Shown here piece after piece: positions 9,922-21,403 of a stretch of 64,000 bases of DNA. Position 1 is the stretch's first letter. Each line of letters opens with the position of its first letter. The translations under genes were made by a program, and so were the position numbers. The stretch spans positions 83,785,501-83,849,500 of the forward strand of contig CM043698.1 in assembly GCA_023935145.1 (NCBI GenBank). The letters are read 5' to 3'. Origin of the DNA: Bretschneidera sinensis (Eukaryota; Streptophyta; Magnoliopsida; Brassicales; Akaniaceae). The notes below the pieces were generated by a model. The model did not search any database and was not told the DNA's origin. It saw only the letters and a list, made by a program, of their open reading frames with translations.

Positions 9922-10205
9922 TCAGTCGACTGGTAAGTTTACCCCAATCAATTGGTAATACACTACCTTTTCATCCAGTTGACTAGTCAAAGTACCCAGT
10001 CGACTAGTAGTATAAGACCCTGTTTAGAGCCAAATTTTGAATTTCTGGTAACTACCCAGTCAGCTGGTTTGGATAACCCAATCGATTGGTATATCTCTGC
10101 CAGTTTACCCAATCGACTGGTATCCCGATCCAGTCAACTGGTATGTAAAAAATTCCCAAATCAGTGAAGGACCCAGTCGACTGGTGACCTAACCCAGTCG
10201 ACTGG
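9922..10205 (+). repeat. Array of ten 12-bp palindromes (CCAGTCGACTGG type)
   Basis: Ten copies of CCAGTCGACTGG or close variants start at 9922, 9944, 9975, 9996, 10056, 10078, 10109, 10130, 10173 and 10194. Two exact 12-bp palindromes CCAGTCGACTGG (10173, 10194) and one exact variant CCAATCGATTGG (10078) occur; the others have one or a few changes. Copies 1-4 and 5-8 show the same spacing (22, 31 and 21 bp) at a fixed offset of 134 bp, although the spacers are poorly conserved. Most copies are flanked by ACC before and TA after. The array lies just upstream of a TATA box, so regulatory binding sites are a reasonable inference. Confidence 0.85.
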
Positions 10206-10216
10206 TATCGCGCTTC

Positions 10217-10224
10217 TATAAATA
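10217..10224 (+). promoter_or_regulatory. Putative promoter of the SIRE-A env-like ORF
   Basis: TATAAATA, 12 bp after the last palindrome and about 214 bp before the ATG of the following ORF, with a CT-rich leader between. The layout resembles a stand-alone Pol II promoter. It could instead be an LTR promoter of an unrecognised element; no LTR ends could be placed here. Confidence 0.45.
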
Positions 10225-10437
10225 GTCACTTCAGTTTTTTAGGGTTTTCATGCTATTTTCAAAACCCTGAAGCTTTCTTTCTCTAGAAAATCTCATTTTT
10301 TTTGTCCAAAATCTCCCAAAAACACTCTATAGAATCTTTAATCTCATCCCCCATCACCTTTATTTCAACTTTCCACGGTTTAAAATTCCATTTTCCTCAA
10401 AAATCTCTCAAATCTCTTTAAAAACACCTTTTTCCAA

Positions 10438-10840
10438 ATGTCTGAGAGAATCCGAATCAAAACCCCTCTTGGAGGACCTCACATGCCTACAAGGCCACGG
10501 TCCAAGAAATCCACAGCACCAAATTTCAAAGGAAAAGGCTTGGTGGGATTCTCGAGCAAACAGGCGAGGATAGAGCTCGACGACTCACTCTTCTGGAGTC
10601 CAGCCACCAAAGAGAGGTATAATTTCGTCATCTGACACAAAAAGATCATGACGGGTAGATTCATTGACTTTGATTTTATCCATCATGCAAACTTTGACAT
10701 ATTACCTCCCTTTGAGGCAGTGCACTTAACACCACTTGTCAAGATTCACCAAAAGTATTACCCACACCTGATTCACTAGTTCTACGTGAACTTAGTAAAA
10801 CCTAGTCCGTTGGTTCTTCGTTTCAGAACTAGTGTGAGAA
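10438..10840 (+). pseudogene. SIRE-A env-like (plant transposon protein) ORF, truncated
   Basis: Starts at the ATG at 10438 with a basic, Pro-rich N terminus (MSERIRIKTPLGG, TRPRSKK). It continues past a stop at 10633-10635 into a segment with GRFIDFDF, YYPHLIH and FYVNLV. This pattern (basic leader, then YP..V.EFY.NL) is seen in the 'putative plant transposon protein' found downstream of pol in SIRE-type elements, sometimes called env-like. Only about 130 codons remain before the chromovirus sequence begins at about 10841. Its function is unknown; no signal peptide or membrane span is visible in what is left. Confidence 0.55.
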
Positions 10841-12829
10841 ATTGACCCTAGCCCCAGTATTGGTGCTTCCTTATGGTGATGAAGGATTTGTAGTGTATAG
10901 TGATGCATCCTATCAAGGGTTATGATATATGTTGAAGCAACATGGGAAGGTAAATGCATATGATTCTAGGCAATTGAGGAATTAGGAAAGAAATTACCTT
11001 ACCCATGACTTAGAGTTGGCTGCCATAGTGTTTATTTTAAAAATTTGGAGACATCATCTGTATGAGCCACTTGTGAAATATTCATTGATCATAAGAGTTT
11101 GATATACTTACCTACCTAAAGAGATTTGAATTTGAGGCAAAGATGGTGGATGGAATTGATTTGTGACTATAATTGTACAATTCACTATCATCCAAGGAAG
11201 GCGAATGTGGTAGCTGATGCATTGAGAATAAAATCTACAGGAAGATTAACTGCTATTGAAAGTCTTGATGTGAAATTGATGATAGATTTAAGAGAGATAA
11301 GAATGAAGTTGAAAAATAGTGATAGAGGATCATTGTTAGCAAACATGGTTGTATAGTCATCCATAGTAAAATGTTTGTTAGAGATGTAAGGTAAAGATGA
11401 GGAGATAGAGAAGATTAAGTAGAAAGTGCTTAGCAGAAAGCAATATGAGTTAAAAATTTGAAATAATGGTGTTTTGGTATGGGAACATAGAAGATATGTT
11501 CCCAATGATGCAGAATTAAGAATGGAGATATTGAAAGAGGCATATGATGATGTATATTCGATGCACTCGAGTAACAATAAGATGTATAGAGGATTGAGAC
11601 AGAATTTCTGGTGGTCAGAATTGAAGAGGGATGTAGCTTAATATATTTCTAGATTTTTGGTTTGTCAGTAAGTTAAGAACAAACATCCGGAAGGCTTACT
11701 ATAGCCTCTTCCTGTGCTCGAATGGCCATAGAAAAATATGAGCATAGATTTTATTTCTGGATTTTTCAATACCCAGAGGGGTCATGATATAGTGTAAGTG
11801 ATAATAGATAGACTTTCTAAGTTATCTCAATTTCTTCCAATTAAAAAAAATTGGAGTCCTAAAAAGGTAGCTGAATAGTATGTAGCTAAGATTGTGAGGT
11901 GGTATGGAGTACTATTGGGCATAGTGTCATTTAGAGATGCTAGATTTACATCTTGGTTTTGGAGAGACTTTCATAAAGCTATTTGTACATAGTTGCAGTT
12001 TAGTACAACTTTTCCTCCTCAAACGGATGAGCAAATAGAAAGGATTATTAGGGTACTAGAAGATATGTTAAGGGCAAATGTGATGAGTTTCTCAGCAAGT
12101 GAGATGCTTACATGGCATTGATTGAATTTTTTTTTATAATAATCAACATCAATTTAGTATGGGAATAGCATCGTTTGAGGCATTATATGATAGGAGGTGT
12201 AATACACTTATGTGTTGAGAAAAGTGGGAGAGAGAAATATATTTGATCCAAATAATTGAGTTAACAACTGAGATGATCAAACTGGTTGAAGAGAACCTTA
12301 AAACAGCACAGAGTATACCGAATAGCTATGTTGATAATAGAAGAAGATCTCTTAAATTTCAAGTAGGTGATTGGGTGTATTTAAAAACATTTCCATGAAA
12401 AGGTGTGTTGAGGGTCAAAAGAAAGGAAAGTTGAGTCCGAAGTATGCGGGACCCTATAAGGTTATTGAGAAAGTTGAACTAGTTGAGAATAGCCTAGATT
12501 TACCCCCAAAGTTGAAGTAGTTATATAATGTATTTCGCGTTTCACTTTTGTGGAAATGCTTACATGATGAATCTCATAATATTTCGAGTCAATTTATAGA
12601 AATTCAAGAAGATTTGACTTTTATACAAGTAATAGTGAGAAATTTAGACAGAAAATAACAAGTCTTGTGTAATAAAGTAATTCCATGAGTTCAAAGTTCA
12701 TGGCAGAATAAAGATGTTAAAGAGATTACGTGAGAGTGTGAGGTAACTATGAAGAAATATTTTCCATAATTGTTTCATGAGTTAGGTAAAGAAATTTTGG
12801 GAACAAAATTTTTATAAGGTAGGTAGAAT
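10841..12829 (+). pseudogene. pol: Tekay/Del-like chromovirus pol fragment
   Basis: The 3' half of a Ty3/gypsy polyprotein in one main frame with many stops. In order: RNase H ([32 protein letters not shown]), an H2C2 zinc region, the integrase core with Asp in SIDFISGF, Asp in FRDARFTS and Glu in ERIIRVLEDMLRA, a GDWVYLK motif in the C-terminal domain, KLSPKYAGPYKV, and a final RNLDRK...VIP.VQSSWQN segment that matches the chromodomain-like end of Tekay/Del elements (12630-12750). RT, protease and gag are absent, so the copy is 5'-truncated. Its own 3' LTR follows at 12830. Confidence 0.8.
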
Positions 12830-13066
12830 TGTAATACCTGTGTTCTTAAAGCATGGGTAAAGAAGTAATTTGATAAATATAATATGGAATTAAAATAATA
12901 TATATACATGAAAGAATTATTATAGAATAAAATAATTCTCTTGAAAAAATAAAAAATAACATGGAAACACTTGGAATCCAGGTGTTGCAAAAAGAGAAAG
13001 GTGAAATGCTATGTATCACTGCATGATACATAGCACAAAAGGTGAACAGTGGGGGGTGGCAAAATT

Positions 13067-13069
<3 letters not shown>

Positions 13070-13123
<54 letters not shown>
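13070..13123. repeat. (AT)n microsatellite
   Basis: About 27 TA dinucleotides without interruption inside the chromovirus LTR. Overlapping ORFs that read Tyr-Ile repeats on both strands are artefacts of this tract. Confidence 0.97.
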
Positions 13124-13127
<4 letters not shown>

Positions 13128-13738
13128 TTTCATTATTTTTTTTATACTTACCAAATCTTGATTGGTTTTCTTCCTTGTACAATTCAAACTACTTTATTTC
13201 TTTAAACACTTGGGGACTGAAAGAAAGATTGAAAGAGTAAAATTTTGAAGGAGTTTATGGGAGAATTTTATAGAGAGTCACGGGAAGCTCTAAGAAAAAT
13301 ATAAGGTAATAACGTGAGTTTTATTTTTGAGATCTAGCATACATGAAATTTATCGGAATTCAATGTGGGAATTTTCAAAGGGTGTGAATTATGAAGGAAT
13401 TGAAGAATAAATTAGAAATTTTAATATAAATATTATGTCAGGTGTTGACGATCAGCAACCGAGGGAAATTGCTGAGAGGTGCAGGAAAGGCAAGGAGATG
13501 ATACACGGGTAGCTCTACGTGCTACGTGGAGAGTTATATTTACTTTAAGTAAACAAGGTAAATATGAAATATATAGTGATAGTATTTGAATAAATCATTA
13601 ACTTATGATTTGATGATAGATGAAAGTTGGTTGATAGGTATGATAAGAATAGTGGATGTGTAGAAAATTATTTTATGAGAAATAATAATATTGGAATAAT
13701 GAGTTATTTTAATAATAAAAGCAATAAGTGAAATTCTT

Positions 13739-13852
13739 GACGAGCTATGGTTGATGATTTGATATAATTTATGAGGAAAGGAATTTAGTGGATTTTGACG
13801 AGCTATGATTGATGATTTCATATGATTTATAAGGAGAGAAATTTAGTGGAAA
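13739..13852 (+). repeat. 58-bp tandem duplication in chromovirus LTR
   Basis: Two adjacent copies of a unit beginning GACGAGCTATG and ending GGAATTTAGTGGA-like sequence, at 13739-13796 and 13797-13852. They differ by a handful of substitutions. Confidence 0.8.
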
Positions 13853-13982
13853 TTTTCAAATAATAATTTTTCAAATAATTAGGATAGCTAATTTGAATAT
13901 TTGAAGACATCCTCGTTTCTATATTATTGTTCGTATGCATATTTTATATCATTATTCATATGCATATTCATGAAATAAAAAA

Positions 13983-14180
13983 ACCGGGAAGGCAACCAGT
14001 CTAAATGAAAATAGAAGAATCGGGAGGGCAACCGGTCTAAATGAAAACCGTGATAACTGGTATATGCTAGAAATAAAAGAACTGGGAGGACAGACGGTCT
14101 AAATGAGAATAAAAGAACCAGGAAGGCAACTGGTCTAAATGAGAATGAAAGAACCGAGAAGGCAGTCAGTCTAAGATAAA
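13983..14180 (+). repeat. 36-bp minisatellite in chromovirus LTR
   Basis: Five copies of a unit with consensus near ACCGGGAAGGCAACCGGTCT followed by AAATGAGAATAAAAGA start at 13983, 14019, 14081, 14117 and 14153. The step is 36 bp, with one 26-bp insertion between copies 2 and 3. Copies show substitutions but keep the phase. Confidence 0.85.
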
Positions 14181-14926
14181 AACATGTCGACATATGGGAA
14201 TACGTTCCCAATAATAATAACATTTAAATTCATGCATTGCATTTGCTTAAATATTGATTGTTATTACTTGAGATGCTAAAGTGATATTCCTGATTATAAA
14301 TTTATTGATAGATGAATGAGTTACACAGAGAGACAATTATACTGAGAAGAAATACGAAAATATGGAATGATGAGAATTATCTCTGTGAACCACATAATGA
14401 GGTAATTATGAGATAGAATTGATGATCTCAAGATGATGATTAACTATATGAAAAGAAGAGATTTATAAAGGATGAAGATTTGATATGAGTACTGATAATA
14501 GAATGTTATTATCAAAATATATAAGATATAGATACATGAATATTGAAAGACTACTTATACAAATTGAATAGTGCTAGTAAGTTTAATTCACTGAGCTTGT
14601 GAAGCTCACTCTTCATTATACAATGATTTCTGGTAGCAGGTAGGACAAATAGTTTGGTGAGTTAAGATTCAGATGAAGTCATTATCTATAAGCCACGTGA
14701 TTCACATCCTTAGACTAATGAGAAAAAAAAATTGTAAATATTCATGAGTAATATGTTCAATACACTGTTCAGTTGAGATTTGAATGATGTAACTCCCCTG
14801 TTGAGGGTTGATGATTTATATCATTCAGTTGTTGTTTTTATATTGTTGCATACATGTGTTGAGCTGAGATTTTCAAAATGTGATAACACCATCTCGGGGT
14901 TAGCCAACCCAGGATGGGTCGTTACA

Positions 14927-16175
14927 CGACGTTGTTGAAGATGAAAAGAAAAAGAAGGCTATTGATCTTACGGCTACCACAAATAAGAGGGTTGAAGAAG
15001 AAGAAGAAGATGGAGAGATGACTCTCATTACTAAGAGATTCCAAGGTTCTTGAAGAAGAGAAAGAAACCTTACACAAAGGACAACACAAGGGAACCCATT
15101 GTGTGCTTTGGTTACAAGAAACCCAGACACATAATAGTGGATTGTCCTTCGACAAAGAAGTCGTACAAGACTTCAAGAAGATAGAAATGATGGCTACTCC
15201 ATTAACCTTGAGTGATGATGATGGGGAAGTCTCAGATAATGAGATTAACTACGAAGAAATTGTCAACCTTTGCTTAATGACAATCGATGATGAAGATGTG
15301 GTAACTAACTTTTCTTATAATAACGATAATAAAGAATTAACTGAGGCTATAAATGAAATGCATAAGGAGTTAAAGAAATTTGGTTCTAGAAATGTTGTTC
15401 TCAAAAAGGAAGTTTTGTCTCTCTCTAAAGATATGAAAACTCTAAAATAAGAAAAAAAAACTTTCTTTAGAGCTCAATAACTCATCACTTAAGCCCTTGA
15501 AAAGTGAAAATTCTGATTTGAAAAAGAAAGAAATGGAGTTAAATAATACTATATCTAGGCTTGTTAGTGGGAAAGACAAGCTAGATGAAGTGTTAGCTTG
15601 CCAAAGAATGAGTGGAGAAAAATTCTACTTGGGTTATTCTCCATCGGGTAAGCAAAGAACAAATGAAACTATCTTTGTGAAAGCAACATGTGTAGATAAA
15701 CCCTCCACGCTCCTAGCAATAATAAAAATGCTCATTTAAAAAATGCTGGTAAGCCTAAGAATTCAAATATCAATTCCTTTGCTATAAATTCAAATGCTAA
15801 TGCTAGGAATAGACATTCTAGAAATATTTATCTCATATGTATGCTCATCATAGAAATACAAATGCTAGGAATGCATATTCAAGAAATGCGCATTCTAGGA
15901 ATGCATATCCTAGAAATAACTATCATGCATATCCTAGAGATAACATGTATGCTCATAACTCATATGCTATAAACATATATCCTAGGAATGCTCATCCATG
16001 GAATGATACATATGCATATTCAAGACATCCTAGAAACTTATATGTTTATCATCCTACGATCATGAATCATCAATATGTCTATAATTATAATTATGGAGCA
16101 CCTTACAATGTTAAGAAAGTATGGGTCCTTAAAGGAGCCATATTTTCTAGGACCAACCCGAAAGGACCCAAGGCT
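14927..16175 (+). pseudogene. gag: SIRE-like copia copy B, gag segment
   Basis: C-terminal half of a SIRE-type Gag with frameshifts. It includes an acidic/Lys-rich stretch, TLITKRF, KKRKKPYTKDN, a zinc-knuckle relic (IVCFGYKKPRHIIVDC, second Cys replaced by Tyr), DDDGEVSDNEINYEEIVNLC, a coiled-coil-like Lys/Glu/Leu-rich region (15330-15590), VLACQRMSGEKFYLGY, and the Asn/Tyr-Pro-Arg-Asn repeats (15780-16030) found also at 1-200. It stops at KGPKAL and WVPKS is expected next; that continues at 23045, so G2 lies within this gene. The N-terminal Gag is missing, its place taken by the chromovirus LTR. Confidence 0.82.
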
Positions 16176-16328
16176 TTGGCGATTCCTCAGCTTGCCCTCC
16201 AAAAGTATTTCGGATTCCTCCCAAGGGCCCTCTGGATTGCTCCTAAAGGCCCTCTGGATTCACTTTATGATGATCTCAGATTCTCCGATGGTCCTCAAAG
16301 CTGAAGTGGAGTGGGTCTTATATAGGTA
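16176..16328 (-). repeat. Truncated extra LTR fragment of the G family
   Basis: About 150 bp matching the interior of G2's LTRs (compare 17060-17205 and 22300-22455). Shared words include AAGGGCCCTCTGGATTGCTC, GATGATCTCAGAT and GCTGAAGTGGAGT. It ends at TATAGG, then the complete LTR starts at about 16329. It lies between the SIRE-B sequence and G2 and is more diverged than the two G2 LTRs, so it is a piece of a further family member or of an incomplete LTR duplication. Confidence 0.7.
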
Positions 16329-17790
16329 GATTACGCCCAAAGTGTAACGCGGTAGTTGTAACATAGCTTTAGGGTGTCGATTCCACAGGGAAACAAGTTA
16401 ACTATAAAAGAAGGTGTGAACTTTAACACAAACGATAAAAGATTGATTGAAAGAATCTGAATTGTGTGAAAATGATGTGAAGGAAATTGTGTAAATAGAT
16501 TTATGATGGAGAAAGAACAAGGTTCCGGGAATCCTCCCTAGGTTCGGGGAATCCTCCCTAGGTTCGGTGCCCTAATCCTAACTTGATCTAATTGTTTTTA
16601 TCTCGATTGTAAGTTTCACATCCCAATAAGCAATCGACAAATATTTAATTAAAGCACATATATAAGCCCTAATGTAATTGATATGAATTCTCTTTGCTTT
16701 CAAGCACATATGACCTAACTTATAAATTATCAAGAGACGACGATATATCTACATGACAATATCGCAGCAATGGACAAATCTATAAAAGAGATCTACTGGA
16801 CTCAATCACACCCAAACAAATAAACATAAGAAGAGCATGACTAGACTTATATGGAGGAGAAACATGCAATCACTGGATTAATAGGAAATCTTCTAATTAA
16901 ATCAAGAATAAATCATAACAATATTTAATGAAAATAATTCCAAACTACAACTGAATCAAATAAAGGAAGATAAGAACAACTACACCTAGGGATTCATCCC
17001 TTTGCCTTGCTTGGAGACTAGTTAGTCATGGGGCTCATGCTTCCTCGAGCTGCCTCGGGCCTCCTAATGATCATTTTCGGCCTCTAATTTTCCTCCTAAG
17101 GGCCCTCTGGATTGCTCCTAAAGGCCCTCTGGATTCACTTTCTGATGATCTCAGATGATCCTAGATGATTCCTAAAGCTGAAGTGGAGTAGGCCTTTTAT
17201 TGGGAAATACCATGAGTGCAACATGTTTCCAATCCGATGTGGGATATAGAAATGTGTTTCTGACCGATGTAGGATGTGGGATTTAAGCCCAAAAACTTCT
17301 GCTCACGCTGAAATCCCGCACAGCTCGCACAGCCTGACCTTTGTCAACTTAAACTGCCATAACTTTCCCTAGAAAAATCATTTTTACAAACCGTAAAATT
17401 CTCCAGAAAATAGACTTATGGATCTTTCTAAGAATATATGGCTCATATCCTGGTTATTCCTGCATCAATACAGTTTAAATTTCAAAAATGACTGATCGGT
17501 ATAGGCAATTATGGCAATTTAGTGAAACTCCTTTCTTGGTTTCTCTTCATCTTGGCTCTTCTGCGACCATTATCTCACTCGATTATTCATTGAAGCTTCG
17601 TGTTTAAAATGATGATAGCTTTTCTATCTCTTTTTTAAGCTCAAAGTACTTGAAAATGCACTGAAATAAGTCAATGATTCAAGAATAACACTTTAGAGTT
17701 ATTAAGGTATAAAAGTGTAATTCCAACCTCGATCAACCATAAAATGCTAACAATTAAGTATTGTTTAGATGCATTTTATGACTCTCATCA
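16329..17790 (-). repeat. G2 3' LTR
   Basis: On the plus strand it starts with ATTACGCCC (terminal TG altered) and ends ACTCTCATCA at 17790, the complement of TGATGAGAGT. About 1.46 kb. Near 16525-16565 a 21-bp unit (GGAATCCTCCCTAGGTTCGG) is tandemly duplicated, which the 5' LTR lacks. An inner stretch (about 17340-17600) also matches the LTR of G3. Confidence 0.85.
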
Positions 17791-18798
17791 CAATCCCTAA
17801 CTAGCTTATTGCTAGTCTCTAGCAATTCAAGCGAAAACAAGAGATGAATTCTATGGTAGGAGTTAAAAACAAAGTAAAGCAATGCTATCGTTAAACCAAG
17901 AGTAATTCACTTTTTGTCTCAAAAATCGCACATAACATACGGCACATAGAATCATCAAATTTCTCCTAAGTCCAAAAGTAATCCAAACATCAATCTTAAA
18001 ATCGTTATTGACTCTTAACATCCATCTTACCACAAACCATTAATCCGAACACCAGGATGATTTTATGCATAACATTCATGAATACAAGTCTTGGTCTCTA
18101 AAACATGATAAATTTCGTGACGTCAATCACAAAAACAAGCTCCATATGCTTACATTTCAAACCACTCTCCACTATTGTAGAAAAATCACATTACATTGGA
18201 TCAATAAGTCTTTAATAAGCTTGTAACGTTAGGCTAAGGTAAAGGTTAAGAAAAAATGGGAAGAATTCACGAGAAAAAGAACTCAATCTCTTAGCTTTTA
18301 AACACAATCACTTTTAAGCACTAGATAACTTTACTTCAACACCCAACTTTTTCAACCATTTTTCGTTTTTTTTTCATTTCAAAATCACCACTTTTCTTTT
18401 CTTTTCTTCTTTCTTTGCCGTAATTCACTTTTCTTTTGTATTTTGGCATAAGACCATTCACTTCCTTTTTCATTTTTCTTTTCTTTTACATAACCCCCAA
18501 CTAATCTCCTTTAATGTACTTAGGTTATGGTAGTGATATTTTCTCATATTTCCATCCTTACTCCTTTTAGGTGCTTCTCAACAAATGTGTATAGCTAAGT
18601 TCTTTTAAGAGAAAAGTAAGGATAAAATATTATTTTTAGGCTCATAAAGGTGAGTAAATGGGCTATTGAAAGAAACTGGAAAATAAAAAAATAATGATTA
18701 TAAACAAGAAAAAAAATATAAAAAGCAGTAAAAATAAAAGGATATGTTGTGGGTTGCCTCCCATGAGCACTAAGTTTTACATCTTCAGCCAGATGCTC
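17791..18798 (-). other. G2 non-coding 3' internal region
   Basis: About 1 kb without genes between the gag-protease stop and the 3' LTR. It includes a pyrimidine-rich tract (18360-18500; purine-rich on the element strand) and blocks shared with G1 3697-5373. On the minus strand, the segment after the stop still reads AEDVKLSAHGRQP, as in G1. Confidence 0.7.
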
Positions 18799-21403
18799 TT
18801 ATTCCCTCCTAGAAAAACATAGGTTGAATGCACCAGCCACTGCTTCACTGCCAAATTCGGTGCTTGTATGCTTTGGCGATGGCAAGGAATACTTAAAGTC
18901 CACCACATGTGGCTCAAGTGTTTTTGGTGATGCCCATTTACTATCATCAGTAGGGTATTTGATTCCCGCATCCATGTGGCTTCTCTCAAGCAACTTCTCA
19001 AAGCATGGTTGGCAAGATGTCTTAATAAATTCCTGTGGCTTATTAAAAACATCAACAAAATTAACGACATGGGGATAATTTGAAGAATCTTTGAACTTAA
19101 GATTATTAGGAATGAATTCTAAAGAGTTAGAATTATCTTTGATGTACTTATCCTCTTCATGTGGCTGCCATAGGACTCGAAAAACATTTACCTCTAGAGT
19201 CTTATTTCCAAATGATAATGTCATTAGGCCATTTCTACAATTAATGAGGGCATTGGTGGTGGCAAGGAATGGTCTTCCAAGTATCAAAGGAATTTTGGAC
19301 TCCGTGTTTATTGTAGAAATAGTATCTAAAACCAAAAAAACAACAGGATAGTAGAAATTATCAATTTGTAACAAAACATCTTCTATAATACCTCTTGGTT
19401 TTCTTACCAATCTATCTGCTAATTGAAGCACCACGGAGGTTGGTTTGATCTCACCTAGACCGAGCTACAAGTACATGGAGTATGACATGAGGTTTACACT
19501 AGCACCCAAATCTAGCAATGCTTGGCCGCAAGGTTTATTTCCAATTTGGCAAGCCACCGTTGGACAACCAAGATCTTTATATTTGGGTGGCGTCTTGCTA
19601 TTAATTACAGCACTTGATTGCTCCATTAAGAATGTCATTTTCTTCATATTGTGCTTCCTCTTGAGTGTGCATAGATCCTTGATGACTTTAGTATAGTTGG
19701 CAATCCGTTTTATGACATGAAGAAGAGGAAGATTAATTTTAACATGCTGAAGTTGTTCAAGAATCTCACCTTTTAATGCTGTATTTATCTCCTTAGGTTT
19801 AAGGAGTGCTTGAGGGAAAGGCACCGGTGGGCGATAAACATCATGGGCCTCTTGTTCCTTGGGGGCTTTATCCTTGTTACTCATAATATTAGGAATCCAG
19901 TGTGATGGTAGAATGGGACCATCAATTGTCTTACCTTTGCGAGTAATTATGGCATTAACCTCTTTATTGTTTTGATTTTCAAGATTGGAGGTTTGTGCCA
20001 TATGTTGTCCCCTTGGATTAGGTTGTGGCTGTGAAGGAAACCGACCTTGTTCTTGAATCGTCAAGAAACTAATCAACTTGGTGAATTGACTCTTTATTAC
20101 CTTTTATTCCTCTTTGATCGCTTGTTGTTCCTCTAACAACCGTTGATTTATTTTTCCTTGATCTTCCACACTCTTGGCATGTACCTGCATAAATGACTTA
20201 AACATATCTTCCAAAGGTAAAGATTGTTGAGGTGCATTAAATGAGGTTGCTTCCGATTGCCATTGGGTACTAGAGTGGGCAGGGGGTTATATATCAGATT
20301 TCCAACTGAAATTAGGGTGATTATTCCAATCGGGATTGTAGGTGTTAGAGTAGGGTGAGTGTGGTTTCCCAAAGGGTATACCTATAGCGTTACACTCATC
20401 CTTCATCTCAAAATAAACTGGACAATCCTTAGGTAAATGATCTACCCCATTACACATGAAACAAGGCTCATAGGACTCTACCCTAGCCGGTTTAGGGGTT
20501 CTAGTATCCTTGGTTTTTAAGGCTTCAATTTCCTTAGTTAGGACCTCTAAACGGGCTTTAAGGCTATCCTCTTCCTTAAGTTGGTAAATCCCAGCGGGTT
20601 GATTTCTCCTAGTGCTTTCCATGGCATTTGGTTATGTCTAAGTGTGGGCTTTTTCTGATAGGTCATCTAGGAAATCTATAGCTTGGTCGGGATCTTTTTG
20701 AAGAAAATTCCCATTGCACATCATTTCTATGAACTGCCTTTCCCTACTTAGGAGTCCATCATAGAAATAACTAACTACCCGCGAACTCTCATACCCATGG
20801 TGTGGACAAGAATTCAAAAGGTCATTGAAACATTCCCAAACTTGATATAAGGTTTCACTCTCCTTTTGTGCAAAGTTTGAGATTTGTCTCTTGAGGTTAT
20901 TGGTCTTATGGGTTGGGAAGTGTTTTTAGAAGAAAACTCGGGTCATCTCATCCCAACTACCTATGGACCTAGGCCTTAACGAGTACAGTCAAGCCTTAGC
21001 TTTTTCTTTAAGTGAAAAAGGGAAAAACTGAAGTTTGACGGTGTCTATCATATCAGCCCTACTGTGAAAAGAAGCTACTACTTCCTCAAATTCCCTAATA
21101 TGGATATGGGGGTTTTCATTCTCAAACCCATGGAAAGTTGGTAGCAATTGGATCATGCTCAGCTTAAAATTAGATTGTTGAACATTAGGGGGGGAACATG
21201 ATACACGATAGTGTGGCTGTACGATTAGGGTGCAAGTAATCTTTAAGTGTCCTAGGGGGTTGATCTTCGTGTTCCCTCGTTTCTTCGGGACTAGATGGAT
21301 TGTCAAATAAAGGATTTGAAAAAGAATTAAATTCTGACTCTAACACAGGCCTACAACCAAATCTACCCACAACATCTCTATGTCTGTGCATGTGAGGTAA
21401 CAA
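18799..21403 (-). pseudogene. gag: G2 Gag-protease relic
   Basis: Reads leftwards from a Met codon at 21403. After a one-base frameshift at a G-run near 21190 the rest stays in one frame to the stop at 18799, with several in-frame stops. Domains: Gag (TLKDYLHPNRTATLSCIMFP, LLPTFHGFENENPH, FFPFSLKEKAKA), zinc knuckle CFMCNGVDHLPKDC, HPNFSW, then an aspartic protease with ALLDLGASVNLM (about 19500-19530), a flap region, and ILGRPFLATTNALINCRNG. After it comes the tail PKHTSTEFGSEAVAGAFNLC shared with G1. Gag would assemble particles and the protease process them. No polymerase follows. The DLGA form of the active site is normal for Athila/Tat-like proteases. Confidence 0.87.

Larger units (their letters stand above)
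9781..10437 (+). other. SIRE-A post-pol spacer
   Basis: Non-coding stretch between the end of pol and the env-like ORF. It begins with a segment shared with SIRE-B (about 30176-30300: TGATTGCAT, CATTTGCAT-like words and GAATGAGTATTAA). It then carries the palindrome array (9922-10205), a TATA box (10217) and a CT/A-rich, 5'-UTR-like tract (10240-10437). Confidence 0.7.
12830..14926 (+). repeat. 3' LTR of the Tekay/Del-like element
   Basis: Begins TGTAATACCTG, the typical chromovirus LTR start, 14 bp after a weak purine tract (AAGGTAGGTAGAAT), and ends GGGTCGTTACA at 14926. About 2.1 kb, AT-rich and without genes. It contains an (AT)n run, a 58-bp tandem duplication and a 36-bp minisatellite. 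SIRE-B gag sequence starts directly after it. The partner 5' LTR is not in the window, so both ends rest on motif and position. Confidence 0.7.

Noticed and set aside
9922..10205. Palindrome array as a CRISPR array
   Set aside because: Repeats are 12 bp and inexact, spacers are 9-48 bp, and everything around is plant retrotransposon. No cas genes.
10438..10840. Env-like ORF as a true viral envelope
   Set aside because: No signal peptide, membrane span or fusion motif is visible. The likeness is to a plant transposon protein of unknown function.
13011..13240. ORFs with Tyr-Ile runs on both strands
   Set aside because: They are translations of the (AT)n microsatellite.
18777..19070. 97-codon minus ORF overlapping the G2 gag-protease end
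   Set aside because: Out of frame with the Gag-protease frame that carries recognisable motifs.
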